A stretch of DNA of 64,000 bases from Thalassovita sp. (GTDB lineage: Bacteria; Pseudomonadota; Alphaproteobacteria; Rhodobacterales; Rhodobacteraceae). Each line of letters begins with the position of its first letter. Position 1 is the first letter of the stretch. The notes under the pieces are model-generated. The model had not been told where the DNA came from and made no database searches. It saw only the letters and a program-made list of their open reading frames with translations. The stretch covers positions 1,274,402 to 1,338,401 of the forward strand of contig CP051233.1 of NCBI GenBank assembly GCA_017792425.1. The letters are read 5' to 3'. A program made the position numbers and the translations under genes. Positions 25,251 through 33,632 of this stretch are shown one piece after another.

Positions 25251-26741
25251 ATGCGCCAGCTACCTCCCTTTCCAGATCTGCGGGCCTTTCTGTCCTGGTC
25301 GGATGGTCAGGGCGACCTTGCGCGGGTAAAAGAACCAGTTGACCTGCGCCACGAGATGACGGCCGTGCAGCTGGCAGCGTTGCGATCCGGAGGGCAGATC
25401 CTTCGGTTCGATGACGCCCGGCAGGACGGGCAGCCTGCGCCGATGCCGGTGATCGCGAACCTGTTCGGCACCCCCGAAAGAGTAGCCGCCGGTCTGGGTT
25501 TGACGCTGGACCAAGTGCCCGCCTTCGGAGAATTCCTTGCCGCCTTGCGAAGCCCCGCCCCGGTGGAGGGGATGAAGGATGCCCTGTCGCGCTGGCCGAT
25601 GCTTAAGGCGGCGCTGGCAACCCGGCCCAAGGTGCTGCGCAGCGCCCCCGCCCAGCAGGTAGAGGCCGCGCCGGACCTGTCGCTGATCCCCGTGCAAACC
25701 CCCTGGCCGGGCGATGCAGGGCCGTTGATGACATGGCCCGTGGTCATTACCCGCCCGTACGGAACCGAGCCTGCACAGGTCGCGCGCTACAATCTGGGGG
25801 TTTACCGCGCGCAGGTTATCGACAAGGACCGCCTGATCATGCGTTGGCTGGCCCACCGTGGCGGGGCCGCCCATGCCCGGACTTGGGAACGTGCGGGCGA
25901 ACCGATGCCGGTGGCTATCGCCTTGGGTGCCGATCCGGCCACGCTGCTGTCCGCCGCGCTGCCGTTGCCGGAAACAGTGTCCGAACTGACCTTTTCGGGT
26001 GTTCTGCGCGGCGCACGGACAGAGGTCGTTCCCGCCCGCACAGTCCCGCTGATGGTACCCGCCAATGCCGAGATCATCGTCGAAGGCTGGGTTCATCCTG
26101 GTGACACCGCCCTTGAAGGCCCGTTCGGAGATCACACCGGGTACTATAACTCGGTCGAGCCTTTCCCGGTGATGCGGGTGTCGGCGATCACGCACCGGCG
26201 CGATCCCCTGTACCTGACCACCGTAACCGGGCGGCCGCCGGATGAACCCTCTGTCATCGGCGAGGTGTTCAATGCTCTGACCCTGCCGGTGATCCGCCAG
26301 CAAATTCCCGAGGTGCGCGACCTGTGGCTGCCGCCCGCAGCCTGCTCCTACCGCATGGCGGTGGTGCAGATTTCCAAACGCTATCCGGGGCAGGCGCGGC
26401 GGGTGATGATGGCCCTGTGGGGGATGCTGGCGCAGTTTTCCTATACCAAGACCGTCATCGTGGTGGACGAGGATATAAATCCCCGTAGCTGGGATGACAT
26501 TGCGTGGGCCATGGCTACGCGCATGGACCCTGCCCGCGATGTGATGGTGCTGGACGGAACGCCGATGGACTATCTGGATTTCGCCTCGCCGCGCGAAGGG
26601 CTGGCGGGCAAGCTGGGGATCGACGCAACCACCAAGATCGGCGCGGAAACCACCCGCGAATGGGGCACCGTCATGGAATTGCGCCCCGAACACGAGGCGC
26701 GCGCCAAAGAAATCCTGTCGCGACTGGAGGGCACCGCATGA
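25251..26741 (+). CDS. ubiD: UbiD-family prFMN-dependent decarboxylase
   Basis: UbiD decarboxylates 3-polyprenyl-4-hydroxybenzoate in ubiquinone synthesis using prenylated FMN made by UbiX. The 496-residue product shows the UbiD landmarks RYNLGVYRAQVIDKDRL, LEGPFGDHTGYYN (about residues 288-300, with the acidic catalytic region), SYRMAVVQISKRYPG and VVVDEDINPRSWDDI. GGAG lies five bases before the ATG at 25251; an ATG directly before it (25248) is an alternative. Its stop overlaps ubiX as ATGA. Because UbiD is a broad family, a different aromatic acid substrate cannot be excluded, but the ubi neighbourhood favours ubiquinone. Confidence 0.9.
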   Translation: MRQLPPFPDLRAFLSWSDGQGDLARVKEPVDLRHEMTAVQLAALRSGGQILRFDDARQDGQPAPMPVIANLFGTPERVAAGLGLTLDQVPAFGEFLAALRSPAPVEGMKDALSRWPMLKAALATRPKVLRSAPAQQVEAAPDLSLIPVQTPWPGDAGPLMTWPVVITRPYGTEPAQVARYNLGVYRAQVIDKDRLIMRWLAHRGGAAHARTWERAGEPMPVAIALGADPATLLSAALPLPETVSELTFSGVLRGARTEVVPARTVPLMVPANAEIIVEGWVHPGDTALEGPFGDHTGYYNSVEPFPVMRVSAITHRRDPLYLTTVTGRPPDEPSVIGEVFNALTLPVIRQQIPEVRDLWLPPAACSYRMAVVQISKRYPGQARRVMMALWGMLAQFSYTKTVIVVDEDINPRSWDDIAWAMATRMDPARDVMVLDGTPMDYLDFASPREGLAGKLGIDATTKIGAETTREWGTVMELRPEHEARAKEILSRLEGTA

Positions 26742-27319
26742 CGGGGGCTGTAATCCTTGGCGTGTCAGGGGCATCGGGGGCGGCGCTGGCGCTGGATTGC
26801 GCCCGCAGTCTGCGGGCGATCGGGGCGCGGATTGAGCTGGTCCTGTCGCCCGCCGCGCAGCGCACGCTGGAACTGGAAATCGGGACGGACGCACTAGCAG
26901 ATCTGACTGCGCTGGCCAACCGGGCACATCCGGTCTCCGACGTCGGCGCAGCCATCGCCTCGGGGTCATTTCCCGTGCATGGGATGATCGTGGCCCCCTG
27001 TTCGATGCGTACGCTGGCCGCTATCGCACATGGGCTGGATGACAACCTGATGACCCGCGCCGCCAGTGTTCAACTGAAAGAACGCCGCCCGCTGGTGCTG
27101 CTGACCCGCGAAGCGCCGCTGACGCTGGCCCATTTACGCAACATGACCGCCGTGACCGAGATGGGCGCGGTCGTGATGCCGCCTGTTCCCGCTTTCTATC
27201 TGCGCCCGGAAACCACGGCGCAGATCACTGCGCAGATTGCCGCGCGCGCGGTGGATTTGCTGCGCCTTGGCCCACCCGTAGCCCAGTCATGGAACCCACC
27301 TGAAGGAGACCCCGCATGA
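26738..27319 (+). CDS. ubiX: Flavin prenyltransferase UbiX
   Basis: UbiX adds a dimethylallyl group to FMN, making the prFMN cofactor needed by UbiD. The 193-residue protein has the FMN-binding start VILGVSGASGAALAL, the segment APCSMRTLAAIAHGLDDNLMTRAASV (landmark APCSMRTLAAIA at about residues 87-98) and LLTREAPLTLAHLRNM, all typical. It is coupled to ubiD by ATGA and to the ric gene by ATGA. The pairing with ubiD is the strongest support for UbiD using prFMN. Confidence 0.95.
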   Translation: MTGAVILGVSGASGAALALDCARSLRAIGARIELVLSPAAQRTLELEIGTDALADLTALANRAHPVSDVGAAIASGSFPVHGMIVAPCSMRTLAAIAHGLDDNLMTRAASVQLKERRPLVLLTREAPLTLAHLRNMTAVTEMGAVVMPPVPAFYLRPETTAQITAQIAARAVDLLRLGPPVAQSWNPPEGDPA

Positions 27320-27987
27320 CCCCGCTTTCCCTGGACGCCCTTGTTGGCGATCTCGCCTCTGATCTGCCCGGCGCAGCCGAAGTGTTCCGCCAGAACGGCA
27401 TCAGCTTCTGCTGCGGCGGAAATCAGTCACTGGCCGAAGCGGCCCTGGGCGCCGGTGTCTCTGCCGCCGGGCTGCTGGAAACGCTGCAAGGCCTGGTCGC
27501 CGCCGCCGACCGCGACGCACCGGAACAGGCATCAGACCTGATCGATCACATCCTGAGCCGCTATCACGCTACTCATCGGTCCGAACTGGAATGGCTGATT
27601 CCGCTGGCCCAGAAGGTGGAAATGGTGCACGGCGATCACGAAGAAGCCCCGCTGGGCCTGACGCAGGCGCTGATTGAACTGGCCGAAGAACTGGACGCGC
27701 ACATGCAGAAAGAAGAACAGGTTCTGTTCCCGATGATGCAGCAAGGCGGACACCCGATGATCAGCCACCCAATCGCCGTGATGCGCCATGACCACGAAAC
27801 GGCAGCCGATCTGCTGCGCGGGATCGAACACGCGACCCATGGGTTGAACCTACCCGAAGGCGCCTGCCGGTCCTGGACGGCGCTCTATATCGGGTTGAAG
27901 AAATTCTCGGATGATCTGGTGACGCATATGCACTTGGAAAACAATGTGCTGTTTCCCCGGTTCGAAACCGCGAATTTGACGGCCTGA
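27316..27987 (+). CDS. ric: Iron-sulfur cluster repair di-iron protein (Ric/ScdA/YtfE)
   Basis: Ric proteins restore iron-sulfur clusters damaged by nitric oxide or peroxide and can reduce NO. The 223-residue product has an N-terminal ScdA_N domain with FRQNGISFCCGGN (about residues 23-35), followed by a hemerythrin-like bundle with iron ligands in HATHRSELEWL, LDAHMQKEEQVLFP, MRHDHETAAD and HMHLENNVLFP. It overlaps ubiX by ATGA. Its presence with UbiU and UbiV, both [4Fe-4S] proteins, and beneath an FNR-type site suggests protection of that machinery during low-oxygen nitrate respiration. The name dnrN is also used for such genes. Confidence 0.93.
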   Translation: MTPLSLDALVGDLASDLPGAAEVFRQNGISFCCGGNQSLAEAALGAGVSAAGLLETLQGLVAAADRDAPEQASDLIDHILSRYHATHRSELEWLIPLAQKVEMVHGDHEEAPLGLTQALIELAEELDAHMQKEEQVLFPMMQQGGHPMISHPIAVMRHDHETAADLLRGIEHATHGLNLPEGACRSWTALYIGLKKFSDDLVTHMHLENNVLFPRFETANLTA

Positions 27988-28053
27988 GCGTCGGCGCTTT
28001 TCCTGTCGGATTGACCGTCAGCGGATTTTGAAAGCCACATGTTTGCGCTGAAA

Positions 28054-28084
28054 CAACCCGCCCTCGCCAGTGCCGGGCGGGTTG
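28054..28084 (-). terminator. Hairpin between convergent ric and QN lipoprotein genes
   Basis: A perfect 10-bp stem (caacccgccc at 28054-28063, gggcgggttg at 28075-28084) encloses an 11-base loop. On the minus strand it is followed by a short T run, so it most likely terminates the lipoprotein transcript. It may also serve ric. Confidence 0.65.
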
Positions 28085-28105
28085 CTTGGCCAATCGCCAC
28101 CGCAG

Positions 28106-28381
<276 letters not shown>

Positions 28382-28743
28382 GGATAGGTTCCCCTTCGAT
28401 CTTATTTCTTGCCAACAGCCGTTTCCAGACCGCCGGCGTTTTCCCCACCAAGGTGGGAGTCCCGCCGAACTGGCGAATTACCGCTTACATTCCAAAGTGA
28501 TTGTATATTGGCATTGCGTAACATTCCAGTGCCGTGATGTTTGCTGTCCGGTGTATGAAACCAACGAGGTGAGGAAATGGTGACACGAATGATTTCTTCC
28601 TGGCCACTGACACCGGCAAGTCGAAGCAATTTTGCCACGTGTTGCCGGTTTCCTTAACGGAAATGGCGATTTCCCGAACCGGAATGCGGTTGACCGTCCG
28701 GCGGTTCTTGTTTGTCGGAGACCGGCATTCTACATGAACCCTC
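28382..28743. other. Non-coding gap before S49 peptidase
   Basis: This 362-base stretch separates the divergent QN lipoprotein and S49 peptidase genes, so both promoters should lie here. It is AT-richer than its surroundings. I found no convincing gene, RNA or strong inverted repeat in it. Confidence 0.5.
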
Positions 28744-29541
28744 ATGAAACGCTTCATTCCCTTCCTGAAACGCCCCCCGCGGGTGGCGGTGATCCGCCTT
28801 GCCGGAGTCATCGGTACCGGAAATCGTGCACCTTTGAACGACGCCGCCCTGGCCCCGGTAATTGAACGCGCCTTTCGGAAAGGCAAACCGGTGGCGGTGG
28901 CGCTGATCCTGAACTCTCCGGGTGGGTCGCCGGTGCAGTCCGCCCTGATCGCAGCGCGCGTCCGACGCCTGGCAGAGGACAGGAAAATCCCGGTTCATGC
29001 CTTTGTCGAGGACGTGGCGGCCTCTGGTGGGTATTGGCTGGCGGCAGCAGCGGATGACATCTGGGCCGACTACGGGTCTATCGTTGGGTCGATTGGCGTG
29101 ATCTCGGCCGGGTTCGGCGCGCATGATCTGCTGGCGAAACATGGGATAGAGCGGCGGGTCTATACCTCGGTCAAATCGAAATCGATGCTGGACCCGTTCC
29201 AGCCGGAAAAACCCGAGGACGTGGACCGGCTGAAGGAAATCCTGGGCGACATGCACAGGGGGTTTGAAACCTATGTGCGTGACCGTCGCGGTGCAAAGCT
29301 GTCCGATGACGCGGATTTGTTCACCGGGCGGGTATGGCTGGGTGAAAAGGCGCGCGACCTGGGCCTGATCGACGGGTTGGCGCATGCCGAACCCAAATTG
29401 AAAGAATTATATGGCGACAAGGTGCGGTTCATCCGCTATGGCCGCCGCCGTGGTCTGTTTCAACGGTTTGGTATGGAAATGACCCAGGACGCGCTGGCCG
29501 CACTGGAAGAACGCGTCGCCTTTGCACGGTTCGGACTGTGA
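28744..29541 (+). CDS. S49-family signal peptide peptidase (SppA/SohB-like)
   Basis: The 265-residue serine protease has the S49 ClpP-like fold. The nucleophile motif DVAASGGYWLA (Ser at about residue 95) and the general base Lys in SVKSKSMLDPF (about residue 145) are both present, as is LILNSPGGSP in the first half. Such enzymes cut residual signal peptides in the membrane. There is no clear N-terminal transmembrane helix, and the length fits a short monomodular form. It begins a rightward group with the 55-residue zinc-ribbon protein and the CaCA antiporter. Confidence 0.88.
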   Translation: MKRFIPFLKRPPRVAVIRLAGVIGTGNRAPLNDAALAPVIERAFRKGKPVAVALILNSPGGSPVQSALIAARVRRLAEDRKIPVHAFVEDVAASGGYWLAAAADDIWADYGSIVGSIGVISAGFGAHDLLAKHGIERRVYTSVKSKSMLDPFQPEKPEDVDRLKEILGDMHRGFETYVRDRRGAKLSDDADLFTGRVWLGEKARDLGLIDGLAHAEPKLKELYGDKVRFIRYGRRRGLFQRFGMEMTQDALAALEERVAFARFGL

Positions 29542-29542
29542 C

Positions 29543-29710
29543 ATGGTGCTGAAGGTCGTCATCCTGTTTCTTGTCGGCATGGGCGTGCTGGCCATGTTCG
29601 GCAAGTTGAGCCTGCCAGGACAAAAAAAACTGATGTCGAACCGCTGCCCGAACTGTGGCCGGTTCAAGATCGGCAAGGGCCCTTGCCCCTGCCGCAAAGG
29701 AGATCGCTGA
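29543..29710 (+). CDS. 55-residue membrane protein with zinc-ribbon motif
   Basis: One N-terminal hydrophobic helix (MVLKVVILFLVGMGVLAMFG) is followed by a basic segment and CPNCGRFKIGKGPCPC, which could bind one zinc ion. The start ATG lies one base after the S49 peptidase stop and the stop precedes the antiporter ATG by two bases, so it is translated in the same operon. Homologues of this size are common in Rhodobacteraceae. I know no function. Confidence 0.72.
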   Translation: MVLKVVILFLVGMGVLAMFGKLSLPGQKKLMSNRCPNCGRFKIGKGPCPCRKGDR

Positions 29711-29712
29711 TC

Positions 29713-30651
29713 ATGGATTGGCTGTATGCCGCGCTGGGTCTGGTGATCCTTTTGCTGGCTGGCGACGCGCTGGTCAAAGGTGCCGTGAACCTGAGCCTGC
29801 GCATCGGGATTCCTGCGCTGATCGTCAGTCTGACGATTGTTGCCTTCGGCACCTCGGCACCGGAATTGCTGATTTCCATTACCGCTGCACTGGAAGGTGT
29901 GCCGGGCATCGCGCTTGGCAATGTCGTCGGTTCCAACACCGCTAATATCCTACTTGTGCTCGGGATTCCCGCGATGATCACGACGATGCACACCAGCCAG
30001 TGTGAGACGCACAAAAGCTATGTGATGATGATCGGCGCGTCGGTTCTGTTCATCGCATTGGCGTTTGTCGGCGCTTTCGCCTGGGTCAGTGGCCTGGTGC
30101 TTTTGGTGGCCCTCGCCTTTGTTCTGTTCGATGCGGTTCGGGATGCGCGCGCCCACCGTGCGGCCTGCGCTGACCTTGAAGACCCCGAAGGCGCAGACCC
30201 GGATATGCCGTGGTGGAAGATTGGCGTGTTTCTGGTTCTGGGACTGGTCGGCTTGCCGCTGGGGGCAGAGCTGTTGCTGGATGGCGCCGTCAGTATCGCC
30301 CGGCATTTCGGGATCAGCGAAACCGTGATCGGGCTGACACTGGTCGCTGTCGGCACCTCTTTGCCGGAACTGGCGACAACGGTCATGGCGGCGCTGCGAC
30401 GTCAGGCGGATGTTGCGCTGGGGAACGTAATTGGCTCCAACATGTTCAACCTTCTGGCGATCATCGGGATTGCGTCTCTTGTCAGCCCTATCCCGGTCGA
30501 TCCCGCTTTCCTGCGGTTCGATCTGTGGGTGATGCTGGGCGCGTCGGTATTGCTGGCCCCGTTCGTTTTCCTGCGCTGGGACATAAACCGGCCGTGGGGG
30601 GTGGTATTGACCGGCCTCTATGTTCTTTATGTCGTCAGCGTGCTGCACTAG
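29713..30651 (+). CDS. CaCA-family calcium/sodium antiporter
   Basis: The 312-residue membrane protein has the two inverted alpha-repeats of the Ca2+:cation antiporter family: FGTSAPELLISITA...GNVVGSNTANI (about residues 40-80) and VGTSLPELATTVMA...GNVIGSNMFNL (about 215-255). The Glu in each PEL is the ion-binding residue. About ten hydrophobic helices are visible, and length matches YrbG-type bacterial members. It should exchange Ca2+ for Na+ or H+ across the inner membrane. It follows the small zinc-ribbon gene by two bases. Confidence 0.92.
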   Translation: MDWLYAALGLVILLLAGDALVKGAVNLSLRIGIPALIVSLTIVAFGTSAPELLISITAALEGVPGIALGNVVGSNTANILLVLGIPAMITTMHTSQCETHKSYVMMIGASVLFIALAFVGAFAWVSGLVLLVALAFVLFDAVRDARAHRAACADLEDPEGADPDMPWWKIGVFLVLGLVGLPLGAELLLDGAVSIARHFGISETVIGLTLVAVGTSLPELATTVMAALRRQADVALGNVIGSNMFNLLAIIGIASLVSPIPVDPAFLRFDLWVMLGASVLLAPFVFLRWDINRPWGVVLTGLYVLYVVSVLH

Positions 30652-30667
30652 GGACGGAGGAACGCCA

Positions 30668-31447
30668 ATGCCACTCGCGCTGGTAACAGGCGGAGCAAGA
30701 CGACTGGGCCGGGCGATGGCTGTTTACCTTGCCCAACGGGGTTGGGACGTGGCGGTGCACTATGCCAGTTCACAGTCCGACGCCGAAGAGACTGTGGCCG
30801 CCATTCGCGCGCTCGGTCGAGAGGCACACGCCTTCCCCGCTGACATTCTTGACGAGGCGCAGACCCAGGCGCTGATCCCGATTGTCGCCGCGCATTTCGG
30901 GCAGCCGGTAACCTGTCTGATCAACAACGCGTCGATCTTTGAATATGACCGGCTGGAAACCGCCAGCCGTGAAAGCTGGGACCGGCATTTTGAATCGAAT
31001 CTGCGCGCGCCTTTCGTACTGACGCAGGAAATGGCCAAGCATGTCCCCGACCCGCTGAGCGACGATTTCGGGGAACCTGTCGCGCAGGGGCTGGTGGTCA
31101 ACCTGATCGACCAGCGTGTACGAAAACTGACGCCCGAGTTCATGACCTATACGCTGGCCAAGATGGGGCTGTGGGCCTTCACGCGCACCGCTGCGCAGGG
31201 TCTGGCCCCGCGTGTCAGGGTCAATGCGATTGGTCCCGGTCCCACCTTGCAGGGTGGACGACAATCACCGGATCATTTCCAGAAACAGCGCAGTAATACG
31301 GTACTTGGCCGGGGGGCGAACACGTCGGATGTCACTGCCGCATTGGGGTTTTTACTGGAATCCCCGGCGGTCACAGGGCAATTGATTTGCGTTGACGGCG
31401 GTCAACATCTGGGGTGGAAAACCCCCGACATTCTGGGCCTGGAGTAG
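30668..31447 (+). CDS. Short-chain dehydrogenase, pteridine-reductase-like
   Basis: The 259-residue NAD(P)H-dependent oxidoreductase has the Rossmann start ALVTGGARRLGRAMA, with Arg residues in the TGGARRLGR motif that are typical of NADPH-using FolM/pteridine reductases. It also has INNASI (about residue 87) and the active-site pair YTLAK (about 163-167). The C-terminus ends with ICVDGGQHLGW, as in that subgroup. A dihydromonapterin or dihydrofolate reductase role is plausible but not certain. It is the last gene before an AT-rich island and uvrC. Confidence 0.82.
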   Translation: MPLALVTGGARRLGRAMAVYLAQRGWDVAVHYASSQSDAEETVAAIRALGREAHAFPADILDEAQTQALIPIVAAHFGQPVTCLINNASIFEYDRLETASRESWDRHFESNLRAPFVLTQEMAKHVPDPLSDDFGEPVAQGLVVNLIDQRVRKLTPEFMTYTLAKMGLWAFTRTAAQGLAPRVRVNAIGPGPTLQGGRQSPDHFQKQRSNTVLGRGANTSDVTAALGFLLESPAVTGQLICVDGGQHLGWKTPDILGLE

Positions 31448-31748
31448 TGTCGATTTCTGGTGGTCCACTTAAGTTGTGCACCGGTCACACCTTTGCAACA
31501 AAACCGTTACAAAAACCCCAATGATATCAAGGTTTTGTAGAATATGAAAATTTTAGTTGTTTAAAAACAATAAGTTAATTGGTTGCCTATTATTTGAGCA
31601 ATTCGCTGAAGCGGCAGAGAAACAAGGGAAAATCTGGTTTGCAGACAAGTTATCTGCAGAGTTATCCACAGATTCGGTGGAAGCTTTCCCCCTTGCGCCA
31701 TTCGGTCAAAGATTGCAGCCAGTGATGAAGAATCATAACAGTTGAAAC
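31448..31748. other. AT-rich intergenic island upstream of uvrC
   Basis: This 301-base region contrasts sharply with its GC-rich surroundings, particularly 31490-31600, where A/T runs dominate. It holds a perfect DnaA box near its right end. A 62-codon open frame crosses it but shows no recognisable protein. The region should contain the uvrC promoter. Confidence 0.6.
31662..31670 (+). promoter_or_regulatory. Perfect DnaA box TTATCCACA
   Basis: TTATCCACA is the consensus high-affinity DnaA site. A partial match, ttatctgca, lies 13 bases upstream at about 31649. The site is 79 bases before the uvrC start, so it may link uvrC expression to DnaA. A role in replication is also possible. Confidence 0.6.
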
Positions 31749-33632
31749 ATGCAAGACACAGACCCCGCATCCAACGCGGATCGCGCAGCCCAAACTGGGC
31801 ATAGGCTGATCCAATCCTATTTGAAAACGCTGGATGCGTCGCCCGGCGTCTACAGGATGCTGGATGCGCAGGCGCGGGTTCTGTACGTGGGCAAGGCGCG
31901 TAATCTGAAGGCGCGTGTGTCCAACTATGCGCGGGCGTCGGGGCATTCTGCACGGATCGAACGAATGATCCGCGAAACCGCCGCAATGATGTTTCTGACG
32001 ACCAAGACGGAAACCGAGGCGCTGCTGCTGGAGCAAAACCTTATCAAGCAGTTGAAGCCGCGCTACAACGTGCTGCTGCGAGACGACAAGTCTTTTCCGA
32101 ATATACTGGTGACGACGGGGCACGCCTATCCGCAGATCAAGAAACACCGGGGCGCCAAGAAGGAAAAGGGCGCCTATTATGGCCCCTTCGCCAGTGCCGG
32201 GGCGGTGAACCGGACACTGACCCAGTTGCAGCGGGTATTCCTGCTGCGGAACTGCCCGGATTCGCAATTTGACAGCCGGACACGGCCCTGTCTTCTGTTC
32301 CAGATAAAGCGATGCTCCGGGCCGTGTGTCGGGCGCATTTCGCAGGATGACTATGCCGCGTCTGTTCAGGATGCCCAGCGGTTTTTGTCCGGGCGCTCGA
32401 CCGAGATTCAGGAAACGCTGGCGGCACAGATGATGGCGGCCTCCGATGCGATGGAGTTCGAACGCGCGGCGGCCCTGCGGGACCGGATCAAGGCGTTGAC
32501 GCAGGTGCAGACAGCCCAAGGCATCAACCCGCGCACCGTGACCGAGGCGGATGTTATCGCCCTGCACCTGGAAGGAGGGCAGGCCTGTGTGCAGGTGTTT
32601 TTCATCCGCGCGGGGCAGAATTGGGGCAACCGGGATTTCTATCCCAGGGTGAGCGCGGACAACGAGGCCGCAGAGGTGCTTGAGGCGTTCATCGGTCAGT
32701 TCTACGACACCAAGGAGCCTCCGAAATGCTTGATCCTGTCCCACGCGATCGACGACGCTGACCTGATGCAGGACGCCTTGGGGCAAAAACTGGGGCGCAA
32801 GGTGGAAATCCTGGTGCCGCAACGGGGCGAAAAGGCGGAACTGGTGGCCAGCGCTGCCCGCAACGCCCGCGAAAGCCTGGCGCGGAAGATGTCGGAAAGT
32901 GCTGCCCAGTCAAAGCTGCTGGCGGGCGTGGCTGAGGCCTTTGGTCTTGACGGCGCGCCCCAGCGGATCGAGGTCTACGACAACTCTCACATCCAGGGAA
33001 CCAACGCAGTGGGCGCGATGATCGTGGCCGGGGCTGAGGGGTTCATGAAGGGGCAGTACCGCAAGTTCAACATTCGTGGCGACGAACTGACCCCCGGTGA
33101 TGACTTCGGCATGATGAAAGAGGTACTGACACGGCGGTTCAAACGGCTGCTGAAGGAAGACCCCGACCGGGACAAGGGGCTGTGGCCGGATCTTCTGCTG
33201 ATCGACGGCGGTGCCGGGCAGGTCAGCGCGGTACAAGAGATCATGGAAGAACACGGGGTCGAAGATATCCCGATGATCGGCGTCGCCAAGGGGGTGGACC
33301 GCGATCACGGCAAAGAGGAATTCCACCGACCCGGTGAACGCCCGTTTGCGCTGCGGATGAACGACCCGGTCTTGTATTTCGTTCAACGCCTGCGCGACGA
33401 GGCGCACCGGTTTGCCATCGGTACGCACCGCGCCAAGCGCGCCAAGGCGGTCGGGGCGACACCGCTGGATGATGTGCCGGGGGTGGGGGCAACGCGCAAA
33501 CGGGCATTGCTGGCGCATTTCGGATCAGCCAAGGCGGTAAGTCGGGCCAACCTGGCGGACCTGAAGGCGGTCGAGGGGATTTCCGATGCGCTGGCTGAAA
33601 CCATTTACGGTTTTTTCCACGAGAACGGGTGA
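31749..33632 (+). CDS. uvrC: Excinuclease ABC subunit C
   Basis: UvrC makes the two cuts flanking a DNA lesion in nucleotide excision repair. The 627-residue product has the GIY-YIG nuclease domain (PGVYRML ... VLYVGKARNLKARVSNY, about residues 34-58), a Cys-rich segment (CPDS, CLLF, CSGPCVGRI), a UVR helical motif (EFERAAALRDRI, about 236-247), an RNase H-like C-terminal nuclease (EVYDNSHIQGT, LLIDGGAGQ) and tandem helix-hairpin-helix motifs (DVPGVGATRKRALLAHF). Length is normal. The AT-rich region upstream carries a DnaA box. Confidence 0.97.
   Translation: MQDTDPASNADRAAQTGHRLIQSYLKTLDASPGVYRMLDAQARVLYVGKARNLKARVSNYARASGHSARIERMIRETAAMMFLTTKTETEALLLEQNLIKQLKPRYNVLLRDDKSFPNILVTTGHAYPQIKKHRGAKKEKGAYYGPFASAGAVNRTLTQLQRVFLLRNCPDSQFDSRTRPCLLFQIKRCSGPCVGRISQDDYAASVQDAQRFLSGRSTEIQETLAAQMMAASDAMEFERAAALRDRIKALTQVQTAQGINPRTVTEADVIALHLEGGQACVQVFFIRAGQNWGNRDFYPRVSADNEAAEVLEAFIGQFYDTKEPPKCLILSHAIDDADLMQDALGQKLGRKVEILVPQRGEKAELVASAARNARESLARKMSESAAQSKLLAGVAEAFGLDGAPQRIEVYDNSHIQGTNAVGAMIVAGAEGFMKGQYRKFNIRGDELTPGDDFGMMKEVLTRRFKRLLKEDPDRDKGLWPDLLLIDGGAGQVSAVQEIMEEHGVEDIPMIGVAKGVDRDHGKEEFHRPGERPFALRMNDPVLYFVQRLRDEAHRFAIGTHRAKRAKAVGATPLDDVPGVGATRKRALLAHFGSAKAVSRANLADLKAVEGISDALAETIYGFFHENG

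Noticed and set aside
31557..31745. 62-codon frame in the AT-rich island
   Set aside because: It covers the DnaA box, has no ribosome site and ends just before uvrC. It is more likely regulatory DNA.
31448..31748. Chromosomal origin of replication
   Set aside because: Only one perfect DnaA box is visible and none of the usual origin neighbours is present, so I keep it only as a candidate regulatory region.
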